In this document: positions 33,622 through 42,725 of the stretch, one piece after another
Layout of the letters: every line of letters begins with the position of its first letter
How positions within the stretch are numbered: the stretch's first letter is position 1
Assembly: GCF_900184685.1 (NCBI RefSeq)
Contig: NZ_FXXL01000003.1
Location: 1-64,000, forward strand
Reading direction: 5' to 3'
From: Butyricimonas sp. Marseille-P3923
Lineage (GTDB): Bacteria; Bacteroidota; Bacteroidia; Bacteroidales; Marinifilaceae
Length of the DNA stretch: 64,000 nt
Position numbers and translations under genes: made by a program
The notes under the pieces: generated by a model
Database searches by the model: none
The model's input: the letters and a program-made list of their open reading frames with translations, nothing else
What the model was told of the DNA's origin: nothing

Positions 33622-34137
33622 TGCCCCGAGTGATTTTTTTAGCTTCTCGATACCGAGTGCTTTCAATCTTTTCACGTTGGCGACGGTGACTTCCATTTGT
33701 TCGGCAATTTCCTCTTGTTTCAGTCCTTCCAGACTGAGCCGGATCACTTCTGCCATGCGGGGTGGCAGTTGTTCGATGGATTCATTCAAGAGGCGCAAGG
33801 CTTCTTCCTGTATGATATAGTTTAACGTGGACGATTCGTTTTCTTCCGTGAGATGTTTATAGCGTTCGTTTTCTCTTTTCGCGGAACGGATATAATTGTA
33901 TACCAAGTTTCGAGTGGACACGTAGAGCAGGCTTTTCGTGGATTCCCCGAAGGTGATCTTTTTCCGGTTTAGCCATAGATTAACGAATACATCCTGCACG
34001 ATATCTTCCGCTGCTTCTTTGTCTTTGAGAATGTTGAATGCGAAAGCGTTCAGCGATTCGTTGTATTGCAAAACGAGTTTGTCAAAGGCTTTACGGTTAT
34101 CCTTTTGTATTTCTTGTAAGAGGGTGTCCAACTCCAT
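33583..34137 (-). CDS. ECF-type RNA polymerase sigma factor (system 1)
   Basis: A 184-residue Bacteroidetes ECF sigma factor. Region 2 includes YNESLNAFAFNILKDKEAAE and DIVQDVFVNLWLNRKKI; region 4 includes LPPRMAEVIRLSLEGLKQEE and IAEQMEVTVANVKRLKALGI. It most likely drives the SusC/SusD operon at 34241-49722 under control of the FecR protein. Unlike the usual order, it is divergent from its fecR instead of upstream and co-directional. A short inverted repeat lies just before its start. The 3' end overlaps the DNA glycosylase gene. Confidence 0.92.
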   Translation of the reverse strand: MELDTLLQEIQKDNRKAFDKLVLQYNESLNAFAFNILKDKEAAEDIVQDVFVNLWLNRKKITFGESTKSLLYVSTRNLVYNYIRSAKRENERYKHLTEENESSTLNYIIQEEALRLLNESIEQLPPRMAEVIRLSLEGLKQEEIAEQMEVTVANVKRLKALGIEKLKKSLGALSCFVFTTTGLI

Positions 34138-34149
34138 AGTACGAGGGGA

Positions 34150-34174
34150 TTGTAAATATTACAATACAAATGTA
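34150..34174 (-). promoter_or_regulatory. Promoter and inverted repeat of sigma factor 1
   Basis: On the minus strand TACATTTG (34167-34174) matches the -7 consensus. Between it and the start codon lies the inverted repeat TTGTAA-ATA-TTACAA (34150-34164), placed like an operator or leader hairpin at the transcription start. Confidence 0.45.
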
Positions 34175-34240
34175 TAATTTTTTTTTATTCGATGTATACT
34201 TTTTCTGAATGGTGGTGTTTTAGTGATAAAAAAATGAGAT

Positions 34241-35383
34241 ATGAATTATTTGGACGGAATCGAACTCGCCGAGATCATGGTAAAAAAGGTGGTTGGGAAT
34301 ATTTCCCCGAGGGAGGAGGAGCGTTTGCAGCGTTGGTTGGACTCTTCCCTCGAGCATCGGGAGATGTATGAGGCGTTCGTGTCCGGGCGGAGTTTCGCAG
34401 AGCGTAAACGGAATTTCGGACATCTGAAATACGAGAAGACGATAGGGGCAATTCATGAAAAGATTCGTCGTAAGGTGCGGCGCAGACTGTACATGAAGAT
34501 TTCTTCGGTGGCGGCGGTGTTGTTGGTTGCTGTTTTGAGTACGGTTATTATTTTTTCGCTTCGGACGGAAAAAGCGGGGATGCAGCCTATTCTTCCGGTG
34601 GAGGGTAAGAATTACGCGTTTTTATCCGTGGATGATGGGCGCAAGGTGGTGTTGAAAGAAAATGACACGGGTACGGAGTGGAAGGAACACGTGAAAGAGA
34701 AGGCTGGCGAGAATGTGGTCGCGGAGGAGAAGGTGCAGATGATCCGTGTAGAAGTTCCGAGGGGAAGCGAGTATTGGTTGCGATTGAACGATAGTACCGA
34801 GGTTTGGTTGAATTCGGAAACGGTGCTGACATATCCGGATCGGTTCGCGGAAGATAAACGGGAGGTGACGTTACGCGGAGAGGCTTTCTTCAAAGTGAGG
34901 ACTAATCCTACCCGCCCTTTTGAAGTGCGGACGGATGAGAATTTGCAGATATGGGTGACGGGGACGGAACTGAACGTGCGGGATTATGCCGATGAACAAT
35001 TTTTGAAAGTGACTTTGTTGAAAGGTGTCGTACACGTGGGGAATGATTCGATATACAAAATATTGTCGCCTAGTGAACAGGCCGTGTTTGACAGGGAAAC
35101 GGGAGATCTTGAAGTGGTAGAATTGGATGATCCGTCAACTTGTGTTGCTTGGCGGGATGGTATGTTTGCCTTTGAGGGAGAGCCTATAGGGGTGATTCTA
35201 GCAGCTATGGCGCAGTGGTATGATGTAGAATTTGTTATCGAGAATAAAGTTGCCACGCCCGGTGGTAGTGTGACTTTCCACGCCATGCGTGACGAGAAAG
35301 TGGAAGAGTTATTGAGTGTGTTACAGAGTTTAATTGATTTTAAATATAGAATAGAAGGAAAGAAAATATATATCCGTTTCTAA
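34241..35383 (+). CDS. FecR-family anti-sigma factor (system 1)
   Basis: A 380-residue inner-membrane signal transducer: a cytoplasmic N-terminal anti-sigma domain, one membrane helix (MKISSVAAVLLVAVLSTVII, about 86-105), a periplasmic FecR domain (VPRGSEYWLRLNDSTEVWLN, then LRGEAFFKVRTNPTRPFEVR) and a C-terminal DUF4974 domain (FHAMRDEKVEELLSVLQSL) that contacts the SusC signalling domain. It is expected to hold the ECF sigma factor encoded divergently at 33583-34137 until the SusC transporter signals substrate. It is followed by a hairpin and susC. Confidence 0.93.
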   Translation: MNYLDGIELAEIMVKKVVGNISPREEERLQRWLDSSLEHREMYEAFVSGRSFAERKRNFGHLKYEKTIGAIHEKIRRKVRRRLYMKISSVAAVLLVAVLSTVIIFSLRTEKAGMQPILPVEGKNYAFLSVDDGRKVVLKENDTGTEWKEHVKEKAGENVVAEEKVQMIRVEVPRGSEYWLRLNDSTEVWLNSETVLTYPDRFAEDKREVTLRGEAFFKVRTNPTRPFEVRTDENLQIWVTGTELNVRDYADEQFLKVTLLKGVVHVGNDSIYKILSPSEQAVFDRETGDLEVVELDDPSTCVAWRDGMFAFEGEPIGVILAAMAQWYDVEFVIENKVATPGGSVTFHAMRDEKVEELLSVLQSLIDFKYRIEGKKIYIRF

Positions 35384-35401
35384 AGGTATAATCAAAAAAC
35401 A

Positions 35402-35464
35402 AGGAAGAGTCTAGCCCACTCTTCCTCATGTTCAAGATTATTTGTGTATCTGTTATTTAATAAC
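35402..35464 (+). promoter_or_regulatory. Hairpin pair between fecR and susC (system 1)
   Basis: A perfect 9-bp stem AGGAAGAGT/ACTCTTCCT with a 7-base loop (35402-35426), with no T-run after it, then a small stem GTTAT-TTA-ATAAC (35452-35464) shortly before the susC start at 35480. The same layout occurs in the second system at 53621-53664 with unrelated stem sequence, so structure rather than sequence is kept. A role in attenuation or mRNA processing that sets the susC level is inferred. Confidence 0.6.
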
Positions 35465-35479
35465 CTTAAAAACAAAGGT

Positions 35480-38400
35480 ATGAAAAAAAATCATTTTATG
35501 AGAAGGAAAGGACGAAAAAAGATGGTTTGGAAGGGTCTTTTTCTAATCTTTTACATTTTTGCGAGTAGTTTTTGGTGTCCGGGGATGCTTTCCGCCCAGA
35601 CGGAGCAGCGCGTGACGCTAAGTATGAAGTCGGTGTTGGTAGAGCAGGTGTTCAAGCACTTGCAGGAAACGACACGTTATCGGTTTACTTATCTGAAAGA
35701 GGATTTGCCTGATGCTCCCCGGAAAGATTACGAGTTCAAGGATGCTTCGATTAGCGAGGTGATGGACGAGTTGTTGAAAGGAACGAAATTACAATGGAAG
35801 TTTCAGAGTGGTGCTATCGTGGTAAGTAAAGCAAAAGCAACCCCGGTTGCCAAAAAGGTGATACAACGAGTGCGTGGTCGGGTGGTGGATGCCAAGAACG
35901 TTTCGATTCCCGGGGTGACAGTTCAAGTGCTGGGCGAATACCGGGGTACGACATCGGATACCAGCGGGCATTTTATGCTGACGGATGTTTTCGAGGGGAG
36001 TAAGATCGAATTTAGTTTTATCGGTTACGAGAAAAAGACATTGACGGCAAAATCGGAGATGGGTACCGTGATTCTGGATTCTCTGGCCTATGCTATCGAG
36101 GAGGTGACGGTAATCAATAACGGTATTTTTACCCGTCCGAAAGAGAACTTTACCGGTGCCGCGACTCAATACACGGGAGAGGATATCCGCGCGATCAGTA
36201 AAACGAGTATTCTGAGTGCCTTGAAGGTGTTGGATGCCTCGTTCCAGATGCCGGACGACGTGGTGAACGGTTCCAACCCGAACGTGTTGCCGAAGGTACA
36301 GTTGAGGGGTACGAACAGTATCATGCAGACGGACATGGAGAGCGAATACGGGTATATCAGCAACCCGCCGTTGATTATTATTGACGGTTTCGAGTCCGAT
36401 TTGCAGACTTTGTTTGACATGAGTCCCAATATCGTGAAGTCAGTCACGTTGTTGAAAGATGCTGCTGCGACAGCGATTTACGGTTCCAAGTCCGCAAACG
36501 AGGTATTGGTTGTGGAAACGATTCAGCCGGAAGAGGGAAAAACGCAAGTGTTTTACACGGGTACTTATGGAGTGAATATACCGGATTTATCTAGTTTCAA
36601 CTTGATGAATGCCAAGCAAAAGTTGGAGGTTGAGGAGATTGGTGGTTACTATCGTAGCCGTGATTTTTCGACACAGAAGCAGTTGGATGATTTGCACAAC
36701 TTGGTCAAACACAATGTAGCCCGAGGCATTAATACATATTGGTTGTCCCAACCTTTGCGTACGGAATTTACTCATTCCCATACAGCGCGGGTTTCTTACG
36801 GGACCAAAAAAGTGTTGTTGCAGGGAACGGTGAATTATTCCAATAACGGCGGTATCATGAAAGGTTCTTACCGGAATGTACTCGGGGGTGACGTCCGGGT
36901 AAAGTACACGACTTTGGATAAGAAATTAAGTTTCCAGTATGCGCTAAAGATCAGTTCTTCCAAGGGGTCGGAATCACCTTACGGGGATTTCGGTCAATAT
37001 GCCCGGATGAATCCTTACTGGCTACCGAAGGATGAGAACGGTAATGTCACTAAATACGTGGATATTTATCCCACGGAGGGGAGTAATGGTTTAATCTCTT
37101 CATCCCATACCCCTGCCGAGAAGAATCCGCTTTGGAATGCCCATTTGCATATGGTGAATACAAATTCCAGTCTTTCTATCGGTAACGAGTTCTGGTCGGA
37201 AGTGACTTTCGTGAAAGGTTTGAAGTTGAACACGACGTTTACCTATACACACGGGACAACGGAACGGGATAATTTCATACCGGGAACGGCGTCCGAATTT
37301 TTCACGTCGGCTTTTTCCGAAAGGGGATCTTATACCAAGAATAATGGAAAGACGAAAAAGTGGCAGCTGACTTCCACGTTGAATTACGGGCAAAACTTTG
37401 GGAATCACACGATTTATATTTCCGCGGGAGCGCAGTTGAATCACGATGAGTCCAATTCTTTCGGGTTGGTGGTTAAAGGATTCCCGAATGACCGCTTGGA
37501 TGATTTGTTGTTCGGGCTGCAATACAGTAACACGAAACCGTCCGGGAGTTATAGTATGAAACGAACGGCGGGTTTTTACGGGAACTTGAGTTATGCTTAC
37601 GGTAATCGTTATTTGTTGGATGGTTCTATTCGGGCGGACGGTTCATCCGTGTTCGGGCGGAAAAAAAGATTCGGGGATTTGGGCTCTGTCGGTATCGGTT
37701 GGAATTTCCATAACGAGAAATTTATGCTGGGGCAGAATGTTATCAGCCAGTTGAAGTTCCGGGTTTCATGGGGATTTACCGGAAGCGTGAATTTCCCGGC
37801 TTACGCGGGAGCCACGACGTACAAGTATCAAACGGACGGACGGTACCTTGATTTTATCCCTGCCACGTTGATGGGGTTGGGGAACACGGCATTGAAGTGG
37901 CAGCAAACGCAAAAATGGAATTATGGTGTGGATTTGGGATTGTTCGATGGACGGGTGACGGCGAACTTTAATTATTACCGGGAGACCACGGATGATTTAA
38001 TCATGTCGACTTCCACGGTTCCTTCCAATGGTTTTGATTCTTATCACGATAATTTGGGTAAGAGCCAGAACGTGGGATTCGATTTGGGGGTTCGGGTGGT
38101 GTTGTTTCAAGCACCCAAGAGAGAGTTGTTCTGGTCTGTATCTACTTCATTCTATCATAACGAGAATAAATTGTTGGAGATCACGGATAATTTGAAAGCA
38201 CAAAATCAAGCTGCCTTGAATCAACAGATAACAAACGGAGCTACGACTCCGGTGCTTCAATACGTGGAAGGTGCCAGCGTGAGCGGATTGTATGCCGTGC
38301 GTTCTTTGGGAATTGATGCGAGTAACGGTTACGAGGTATTCCTGACGAAAGACGGGCGGCAAACTTACGTGTGGAGACAGGAGGATATGGTGTATATGGG

Positions 38401-38932
38401 AGATATGCAACCGAAATTGAACTTCACGATTTATAATAATTTCCAATACAAATGGATCCGATTGAACTTCGGGTTGACTTTCCGCACGGGAGGTGTGTTG
38501 TATAACAGTACGCTGGCAAGTAAAGTGGAGAATTTCAATTTGAAACAAAATATGGATAAACGGGTGTTGAAAGATCGTTGGATGGAACCGGGTAAACCTG
38601 CCGATTATAAAGGATTGGTGGATTTGGAAGGTTATACGCGTACGGAAAAATCGACGAAAGTGACTTCTCGTTTCGTGCAGAAAGCAAATTCGTTCGAGAT
38701 TACGGGATTGACGATTGACCCGGGTATTCTGGTGGAGCGTTGGTTGAACCGGTTGGTGAACAAGGCCGTGCAGAAAGTGAATGATACTTCCAAAGAGGCT
38801 ATTAACAGCGACCGTTTTAGCGTGAGTTTCTCGATGCAGAATGTATTGCGTATTTCAAGTATGAAGCGGGAGTCCGGTACGTCTTACCCGTTCAATCGTA
38901 GTTTCCTGTTTACGCTGTCGGCTAGATTGTAG
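35480..38932 (+). CDS. SusC/RagA-type TonB-dependent outer membrane transporter (system 1)
   Basis: An outer-membrane beta-barrel of about 1150 residues that imports a ligand captured by its SusD partner. Order: signal peptide (VWKGLFLIFYIFASSFW...LSAQ), STN signalling domain (TLSMKSVLVEQVFKHLQETT), carboxypeptidase-D-like repeat (VRGRVVDAKNVSIPGVTVQV), plug (VQLRGTNSI, VTLLKDAAATAIYGSKSANE) and barrel ending in FNRSFLFTLSARL with a terminal aromatic/hydrophobic pattern. The STN domain makes it a transducer that signals through FecR. I start at ATG 35480 (MKKNHFMRRKG) rather than 35444, because the earlier codon lies in the leader hairpin region. Confidence 0.95.
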   Translation: MKKNHFMRRKGRKKMVWKGLFLIFYIFASSFWCPGMLSAQTEQRVTLSMKSVLVEQVFKHLQETTRYRFTYLKEDLPDAPRKDYEFKDASISEVMDELLKGTKLQWKFQSGAIVVSKAKATPVAKKVIQRVRGRVVDAKNVSIPGVTVQVLGEYRGTTSDTSGHFMLTDVFEGSKIEFSFIGYEKKTLTAKSEMGTVILDSLAYAIEEVTVINNGIFTRPKENFTGAATQYTGEDIRAISKTSILSALKVLDASFQMPDDVVNGSNPNVLPKVQLRGTNSIMQTDMESEYGYISNPPLIIIDGFESDLQTLFDMSPNIVKSVTLLKDAAATAIYGSKSANEVLVVETIQPEEGKTQVFYTGTYGVNIPDLSSFNLMNAKQKLEVEEIGGYYRSRDFSTQKQLDDLHNLVKHNVARGINTYWLSQPLRTEFTHSHTARVSYGTKKVLLQGTVNYSNNGGIMKGSYRNVLGGDVRVKYTTLDKKLSFQYALKISSSKGSESPYGDFGQYARMNPYWLPKDENGNVTKYVDIYPTEGSNGLISSSHTPAEKNPLWNAHLHMVNTNSSLSIGNEFWSEVTFVKGLKLNTTFTYTHGTTERDNFIPGTASEFFTSAFSERGSYTKNNGKTKKWQLTSTLNYGQNFGNHTIYISAGAQLNHDESNSFGLVVKGFPNDRLDDLLFGLQYSNTKPSGSYSMKRTAGFYGNLSYAYGNRYLLDGSIRADGSSVFGRKKRFGDLGSVGIGWNFHNEKFMLGQNVISQLKFRVSWGFTGSVNFPAYAGATTYKYQTDGRYLDFIPATLMGLGNTALKWQQTQKWNYGVDLGLFDGRVTANFNYYRETTDDLIMSTSTVPSNGFDSYHDNLGKSQNVGFDLGVRVVLFQAPKRELFWSVSTSFYHNENKLLEITDNLKAQNQAALNQQITNGATTPVLQYVEGASVSGLYAVRSLGIDASNGYEVFLTKDGRQTYVWRQEDMVYMGDMQPKLNFTIYNNFQYKWIRLNFGLTFRTGGVLYNSTLASKVENFNLKQNMDKRVLKDRWMEPGKPADYKGLVDLEGYTRTEKSTKVTSRFVQKANSFEITGLTIDPGILVERWLNRLVNKAVQKVNDTSKEAINSDRFSVSFSMQNVLRISSMKRESGTSYPFNRSFLFTLSARL

Positions 38933-38960
38933 TGTTTGTGAAAAATAAAAAAGGTAGATT

Positions 38961-40400
38961 ATGAAGAAATATATTTTTTATATCGTGTTGGTTTTCGGGC
39001 TTTCTTTGGGGGCGTGTAACGATTGGTTGGATGTACCCTCGAAGACGGAAGTGATCGATTACGAGATGTTCGAGACGGAACAGGGATTTATGGACGGCAT
39101 GGCGGGTGTGTATTACCTAATGACGGACGATGCCTTGTACGGGGATATACTGAGTATGACTTATCTGGATGTGTTGGCTCGGCGTTTTAAAATATTCGAC
39201 ACTTATGATGTCAGTGGTTTAGGAAAAGATCTGGGGGAAGTCAATTATTATCAGGGGTCTGAAGTTGTCAGTGTGATTGATAATATTTGGAGCAAAGGTT
39301 ATAATGTTATCGCTAACGTGAATAGCCTGTTGGAACAGATTGAAAATTACAAATCGGTATTTACTTATGACAATTACCGGATGATAAAGGGGGAAGCGTT
39401 AGGCGTCCGTGCTTTTATGCATTTCGATTTGATGCGGTTGTTCGGGAAGCCGTATGCGTTGGCTGGGGATGAATTGACGATTCCTTACGTGACGAAACTA
39501 TCCGGGCGGGAATGGCCTTTGTTTAATACGGAGGATGAGGTGATCGGGTTGGCTCTTCGGGATTTACAGGAGGCGGATAGTTTGTTGTCGGTAGACAATA
39601 TGTATTCGTCTTCCGTGGAGAATAGTTGGTTGAACAGTCGCCGTTCTCATTTTAACCGTTGGGCGGTATATGCGACGATGGCTCGGGTTTACCACTGGAA
39701 GGGGGACACGGAAAATGCTTTGTTGTATGCCCAAAAAGTGATAGAGTCGCAACAATTCAGGTTTATGGATCCGTTGGTGGACTGTAAAGATTTGCAATCA
39801 AGGGATGTTGCATTTTACACGGAATGTATATTTACTTTGAATAAAACTAATTTGAAAGACGTGTACAACAAAAGAGTAGGGCTTGATCGAAATGGCTTGC
39901 TTAATGATGTGGAAGATATCGAAAAACTTTATGGAAAAACGTCGGGGGGAAGTACGGATTATCGGTTCACGTACTTGTGGTACCTTACTGAAACTAATCA
40001 GGTGGGCGGTCAGAAGTATACATTTTATAGGTATAACGGGGGTGTTGCCAGCAGGGGAGATTTGGTTACTTTGATGCGTTGGTCTGAGATGTATTATATC
40101 GCCGCCGAATGTTGTGGTAACACGGCGGAAGGGCGTGCTTATCTGAACGAGGTTTTGGTGAACAGGGGATTGAAAAAGCTAGAAGATTCCATATCGGACG
40201 AAGAGTTCCGGAACGAGATTCTGAACGAGTACAAGAAAGAATTTTTCAGTGAAGGGCATTTATTCTATTATTATAAGCGGTTGAATATAACGAAGGTATT
40301 GGAACACGATCAAGAAACATACGTGGATGTTGCGACTCCCGGTTACGTGTTCCCCATACCGGAGAAAGAGCTTGAATTAAGGCGTGGAGTTACAGAATAA
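38961..40400 (+). CDS. SusD/RagB-type outer membrane lipoprotein (system 1)
   Basis: The 479-residue surface lid of the SusCD complex. Lipobox LSLGAC near residue 19 after a short signal peptide, then NDWLDVPSKTEV and the helical SusD body (GEALGVRAFMHFDLMRLFGK, RWSEMYYIAAECCGNTAEGR). The C-terminus GYVFPIPEKELELRRGVTE has the usual P-I-P-x-x-E ending. Directly behind susC. The substrate is not evident; the protease and thioredoxin genes downstream suggest a peptide or protein ligand, not a glycan. Confidence 0.94.
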   Translation: MKKYIFYIVLVFGLSLGACNDWLDVPSKTEVIDYEMFETEQGFMDGMAGVYYLMTDDALYGDILSMTYLDVLARRFKIFDTYDVSGLGKDLGEVNYYQGSEVVSVIDNIWSKGYNVIANVNSLLEQIENYKSVFTYDNYRMIKGEALGVRAFMHFDLMRLFGKPYALAGDELTIPYVTKLSGREWPLFNTEDEVIGLALRDLQEADSLLSVDNMYSSSVENSWLNSRRSHFNRWAVYATMARVYHWKGDTENALLYAQKVIESQQFRFMDPLVDCKDLQSRDVAFYTECIFTLNKTNLKDVYNKRVGLDRNGLLNDVEDIEKLYGKTSGGSTDYRFTYLWYLTETNQVGGQKYTFYRYNGGVASRGDLVTLMRWSEMYYIAAECCGNTAEGRAYLNEVLVNRGLKKLEDSISDEEFRNEILNEYKKEFFSEGHLFYYYKRLNITKVLEHDQETYVDVATPGYVFPIPEKELELRRGVTE

Positions 40401-40415
40401 TCAACAAGAACAGTT

Positions 40416-41201
40416 ATGAAAATGAAAACGTTATATAATATACGAATCATGTTGGCGGTGATGTTATTCGGGATTATTGCCGCTTGTGAAGATGATGACA
40501 AGATTCCCGGAGCTTCTTATGATGCGGGGGTGTGGTTTTACGGAACGGGAACTGTCATTAAACAGAATAAATTTGACATGGACGAGTTCAACAAGATATT
40601 CAGCGGTTTTTATTCGTTCTATTTTTTCCCGGGGGTAGAGGAACATACTTTTGAACTTCCGGAGATTCGTTTGATGGGGAAGCCCGTGGATTACGATCGT
40701 GAAGTGAATTTAGTTGCGGGAGAGGGAAGCACTGCCGTGGAAGGCGAGCATTTTATAATTGAGGATAACGTGTTACCTGCCAATGCGGTTTCATTTACCC
40801 CGAAGGTGCTGTTACTCAAAAAGAATTTGGGTGACGAAGAGAAAATTGTCAAGTTCGTGCTTGAACCTTCCGAAGAATTTCCCGCACGGGTGTTCGGGGA
40901 TACGGTATCGGACGACAAGACATTTTTGATTTCTTTGCGCTACGAGTTGAAGTTTTCCAACTTGGTGTCGGAGCCGCCTTATTGGTCACAGTGCGGTATT
41001 TTTGGTGATTGGAGCCGGGTGAAGTTTGATTTCATGTACGAGAAATTGGGGAAATACTGGGGTGTAGAACCGGTGTCCCCCGCGGATAGAAATTATATGT
41101 ATGATGACTTGTTGCGTATGCGTCGTGAATTACAATTGTGGCAAGAAGAACATCCCGGCGAAAAGATGCTGGATGAAAATGGGGAACAAGTTACTTTTTA
41201 A
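40416..41201 (+). CDS. DUF4843-type lipoprotein
   Basis: A 261-residue secreted lipoprotein (lipobox GIIAAC near residue 24). The segment FELPEIRLMGKPVDYDREVN, EGSTAVEGEHFIIEDNVLPA and VSFTPKVLLLKKNLGDEEKI follow the pattern of DUF4843 proteins, which commonly follow susCD in Bacteroidetes. It probably sits on the cell surface with SusCD. Biochemical role unknown. Confidence 0.82.
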   Translation: MKMKTLYNIRIMLAVMLFGIIAACEDDDKIPGASYDAGVWFYGTGTVIKQNKFDMDEFNKIFSGFYSFYFFPGVEEHTFELPEIRLMGKPVDYDREVNLVAGEGSTAVEGEHFIIEDNVLPANAVSFTPKVLLLKKNLGDEEKIVKFVLEPSEEFPARVFGDTVSDDKTFLISLRYELKFSNLVSEPPYWSQCGIFGDWSRVKFDFMYEKLGKYWGVEPVSPADRNYMYDDLLRMRRELQLWQEEHPGEKMLDENGEQVTF

Positions 41202-41216
41202 TTTAAACACGAAAGT

Positions 41217-42722
41217 ATGAAAAATTGGTTTAGATATAGTCTTATCGGGATGCTGGGCGTATTGCTTTTGGCGTCGTGTTACAAGGATAAGAGAAATTAT
41301 TCTTATCGGGATTTAAATGAGATTTCGATTGATTTACCGGAAATCGTATCTGTGCAACAGGGGATGGTACTGGAAGTATCTCCCAAACTCTCTTTTGCTT
41401 TGGAAGAGAATGAGGAAAACTTGAGTTACGAGTGGGTGGTTTCTATTCCTACCTCTTCGGATTCTGTGAATGTGGTATTATCCACGGAACGGGATTTTGC
41501 CGAGCAGGTTGATTATGCTTCCGGTAATTCTTACCCGTTCGATTTTAAGGTGACGGATAATAACACGGGTGTCACTTATCGTAAGGGGATGAAATTGGAG
41601 GTGCGGACGAACTATCAGCCCGGTTATTTTGTCGTGGAGCAATATGACAATCATTCGGATATCAGTTTTTACAACACATCGACGGATACTGTGTTTCATC
41701 GTATATTCTCGGAGGTAAACCCGGAAGTCGTGTTGAAACCGAATGTAACGGATTTGTTTACGGTCGATTTTAGCGGGTATTCATCTCCGGACGGGAAGGT
41801 TGCCGCGGGGAATATGACGATGATTTTCGGAGAAGATTGGGGATACGTGATAGATTATCGTTCTTGTCGGGTGCTTGCCGATATAGAGCAGATGTTTGCT
41901 ATGCGTCCGGAAGTTGTTCGTCCACAGGTTTTGGCAAATTATATCGAGAAGAATTCTACATTTGTTTTGATAAATGATGGAAAGGTTTACCGGATGCATC
42001 AAGATCAGGGGCAAACTTTATTTGGAGAACCTATGGTTGCGTCAGATGGTTTGGAAACCGGTTGTGCTTCCTTTATCGGTTCGGGAATGAATTACAGGGG
42101 GCAATTGATGGGGATTTTGTATTTTGACGAGGTGAATCACCGTTTTTATTCCCGGTACCAAGCAACTAACGTAGTTTTTACGGATGTGAGAGGTGTTTAT
42201 GTTTCTGCGGGAGATACCTTGTTTAATGCGGCGAAAGTAGATGAAGATTGGGAATTGATCGGAATGCCGACCGGAGGTGCGGGAAATTACTATTATAATA
42301 TGGTGTTTCGGGATGCGGACAATGCTTACGTGATACGTTATACGATGGCGGGAGTAGGATTTAATGGTGGTCCTTTTCATGTTATTAGCGAAGAGGCGTG
42401 TCCCGGTATGAAAGATAGTCCGGTGTTTGTGTCCCCGTACGGTAGGCAGCAGATATATTATGCCAATGGAAACGAAATTCGCTTGTATGACGCAGACGCG
42501 AATACTTCCCGGTTGCTTTATGCTTTCTCGGCGGGTGAAGAGGTGGTTTCTATAGTCTTGCCGACAAACGACGGGCTGAACCTGACTGCCGCCACGTATA
42601 ACGGGAGCAAGGGAGCGCTCTATGCTTTCACGTTGGTGAATACCGGGGATTTGAAAGACGCAGAGCCTAAGTTGTTGGCAACCGATTTCGGGAAGATAAA
42701 GAAGATCGTGTACAAAAAATAG
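41217..42722 (+). CDS. PKD-like family surface lipoprotein
   Basis: A 501-residue lipoprotein (LLLASC lipobox, about 17-22) whose N-terminal half is Ig/PKD-like (SYKD-type start, LSFALEENEENLSYEWVVSI) and whose C-terminal half looks like a beta-propeller with repeated aromatic-glycine strands. It matches the PKD-like lipoproteins that follow DUF4843 genes in SusCD operons. Likely an accessory ligand-binding component; function not established. Confidence 0.75.
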   Translation: MKNWFRYSLIGMLGVLLLASCYKDKRNYSYRDLNEISIDLPEIVSVQQGMVLEVSPKLSFALEENEENLSYEWVVSIPTSSDSVNVVLSTERDFAEQVDYASGNSYPFDFKVTDNNTGVTYRKGMKLEVRTNYQPGYFVVEQYDNHSDISFYNTSTDTVFHRIFSEVNPEVVLKPNVTDLFTVDFSGYSSPDGKVAAGNMTMIFGEDWGYVIDYRSCRVLADIEQMFAMRPEVVRPQVLANYIEKNSTFVLINDGKVYRMHQDQGQTLFGEPMVASDGLETGCASFIGSGMNYRGQLMGILYFDEVNHRFYSRYQATNVVFTDVRGVYVSAGDTLFNAAKVDEDWELIGMPTGGAGNYYYNMVFRDADNAYVIRYTMAGVGFNGGPFHVISEEACPGMKDSPVFVSPYGRQQIYYANGNEIRLYDADANTSRLLYAFSAGEEVVSIVLPTNDGLNLTAATYNGSKGALYAFTLVNTGDLKDAEPKLLATDFGKIKKIVYKK

Positions 42723-42725
42723 TTT

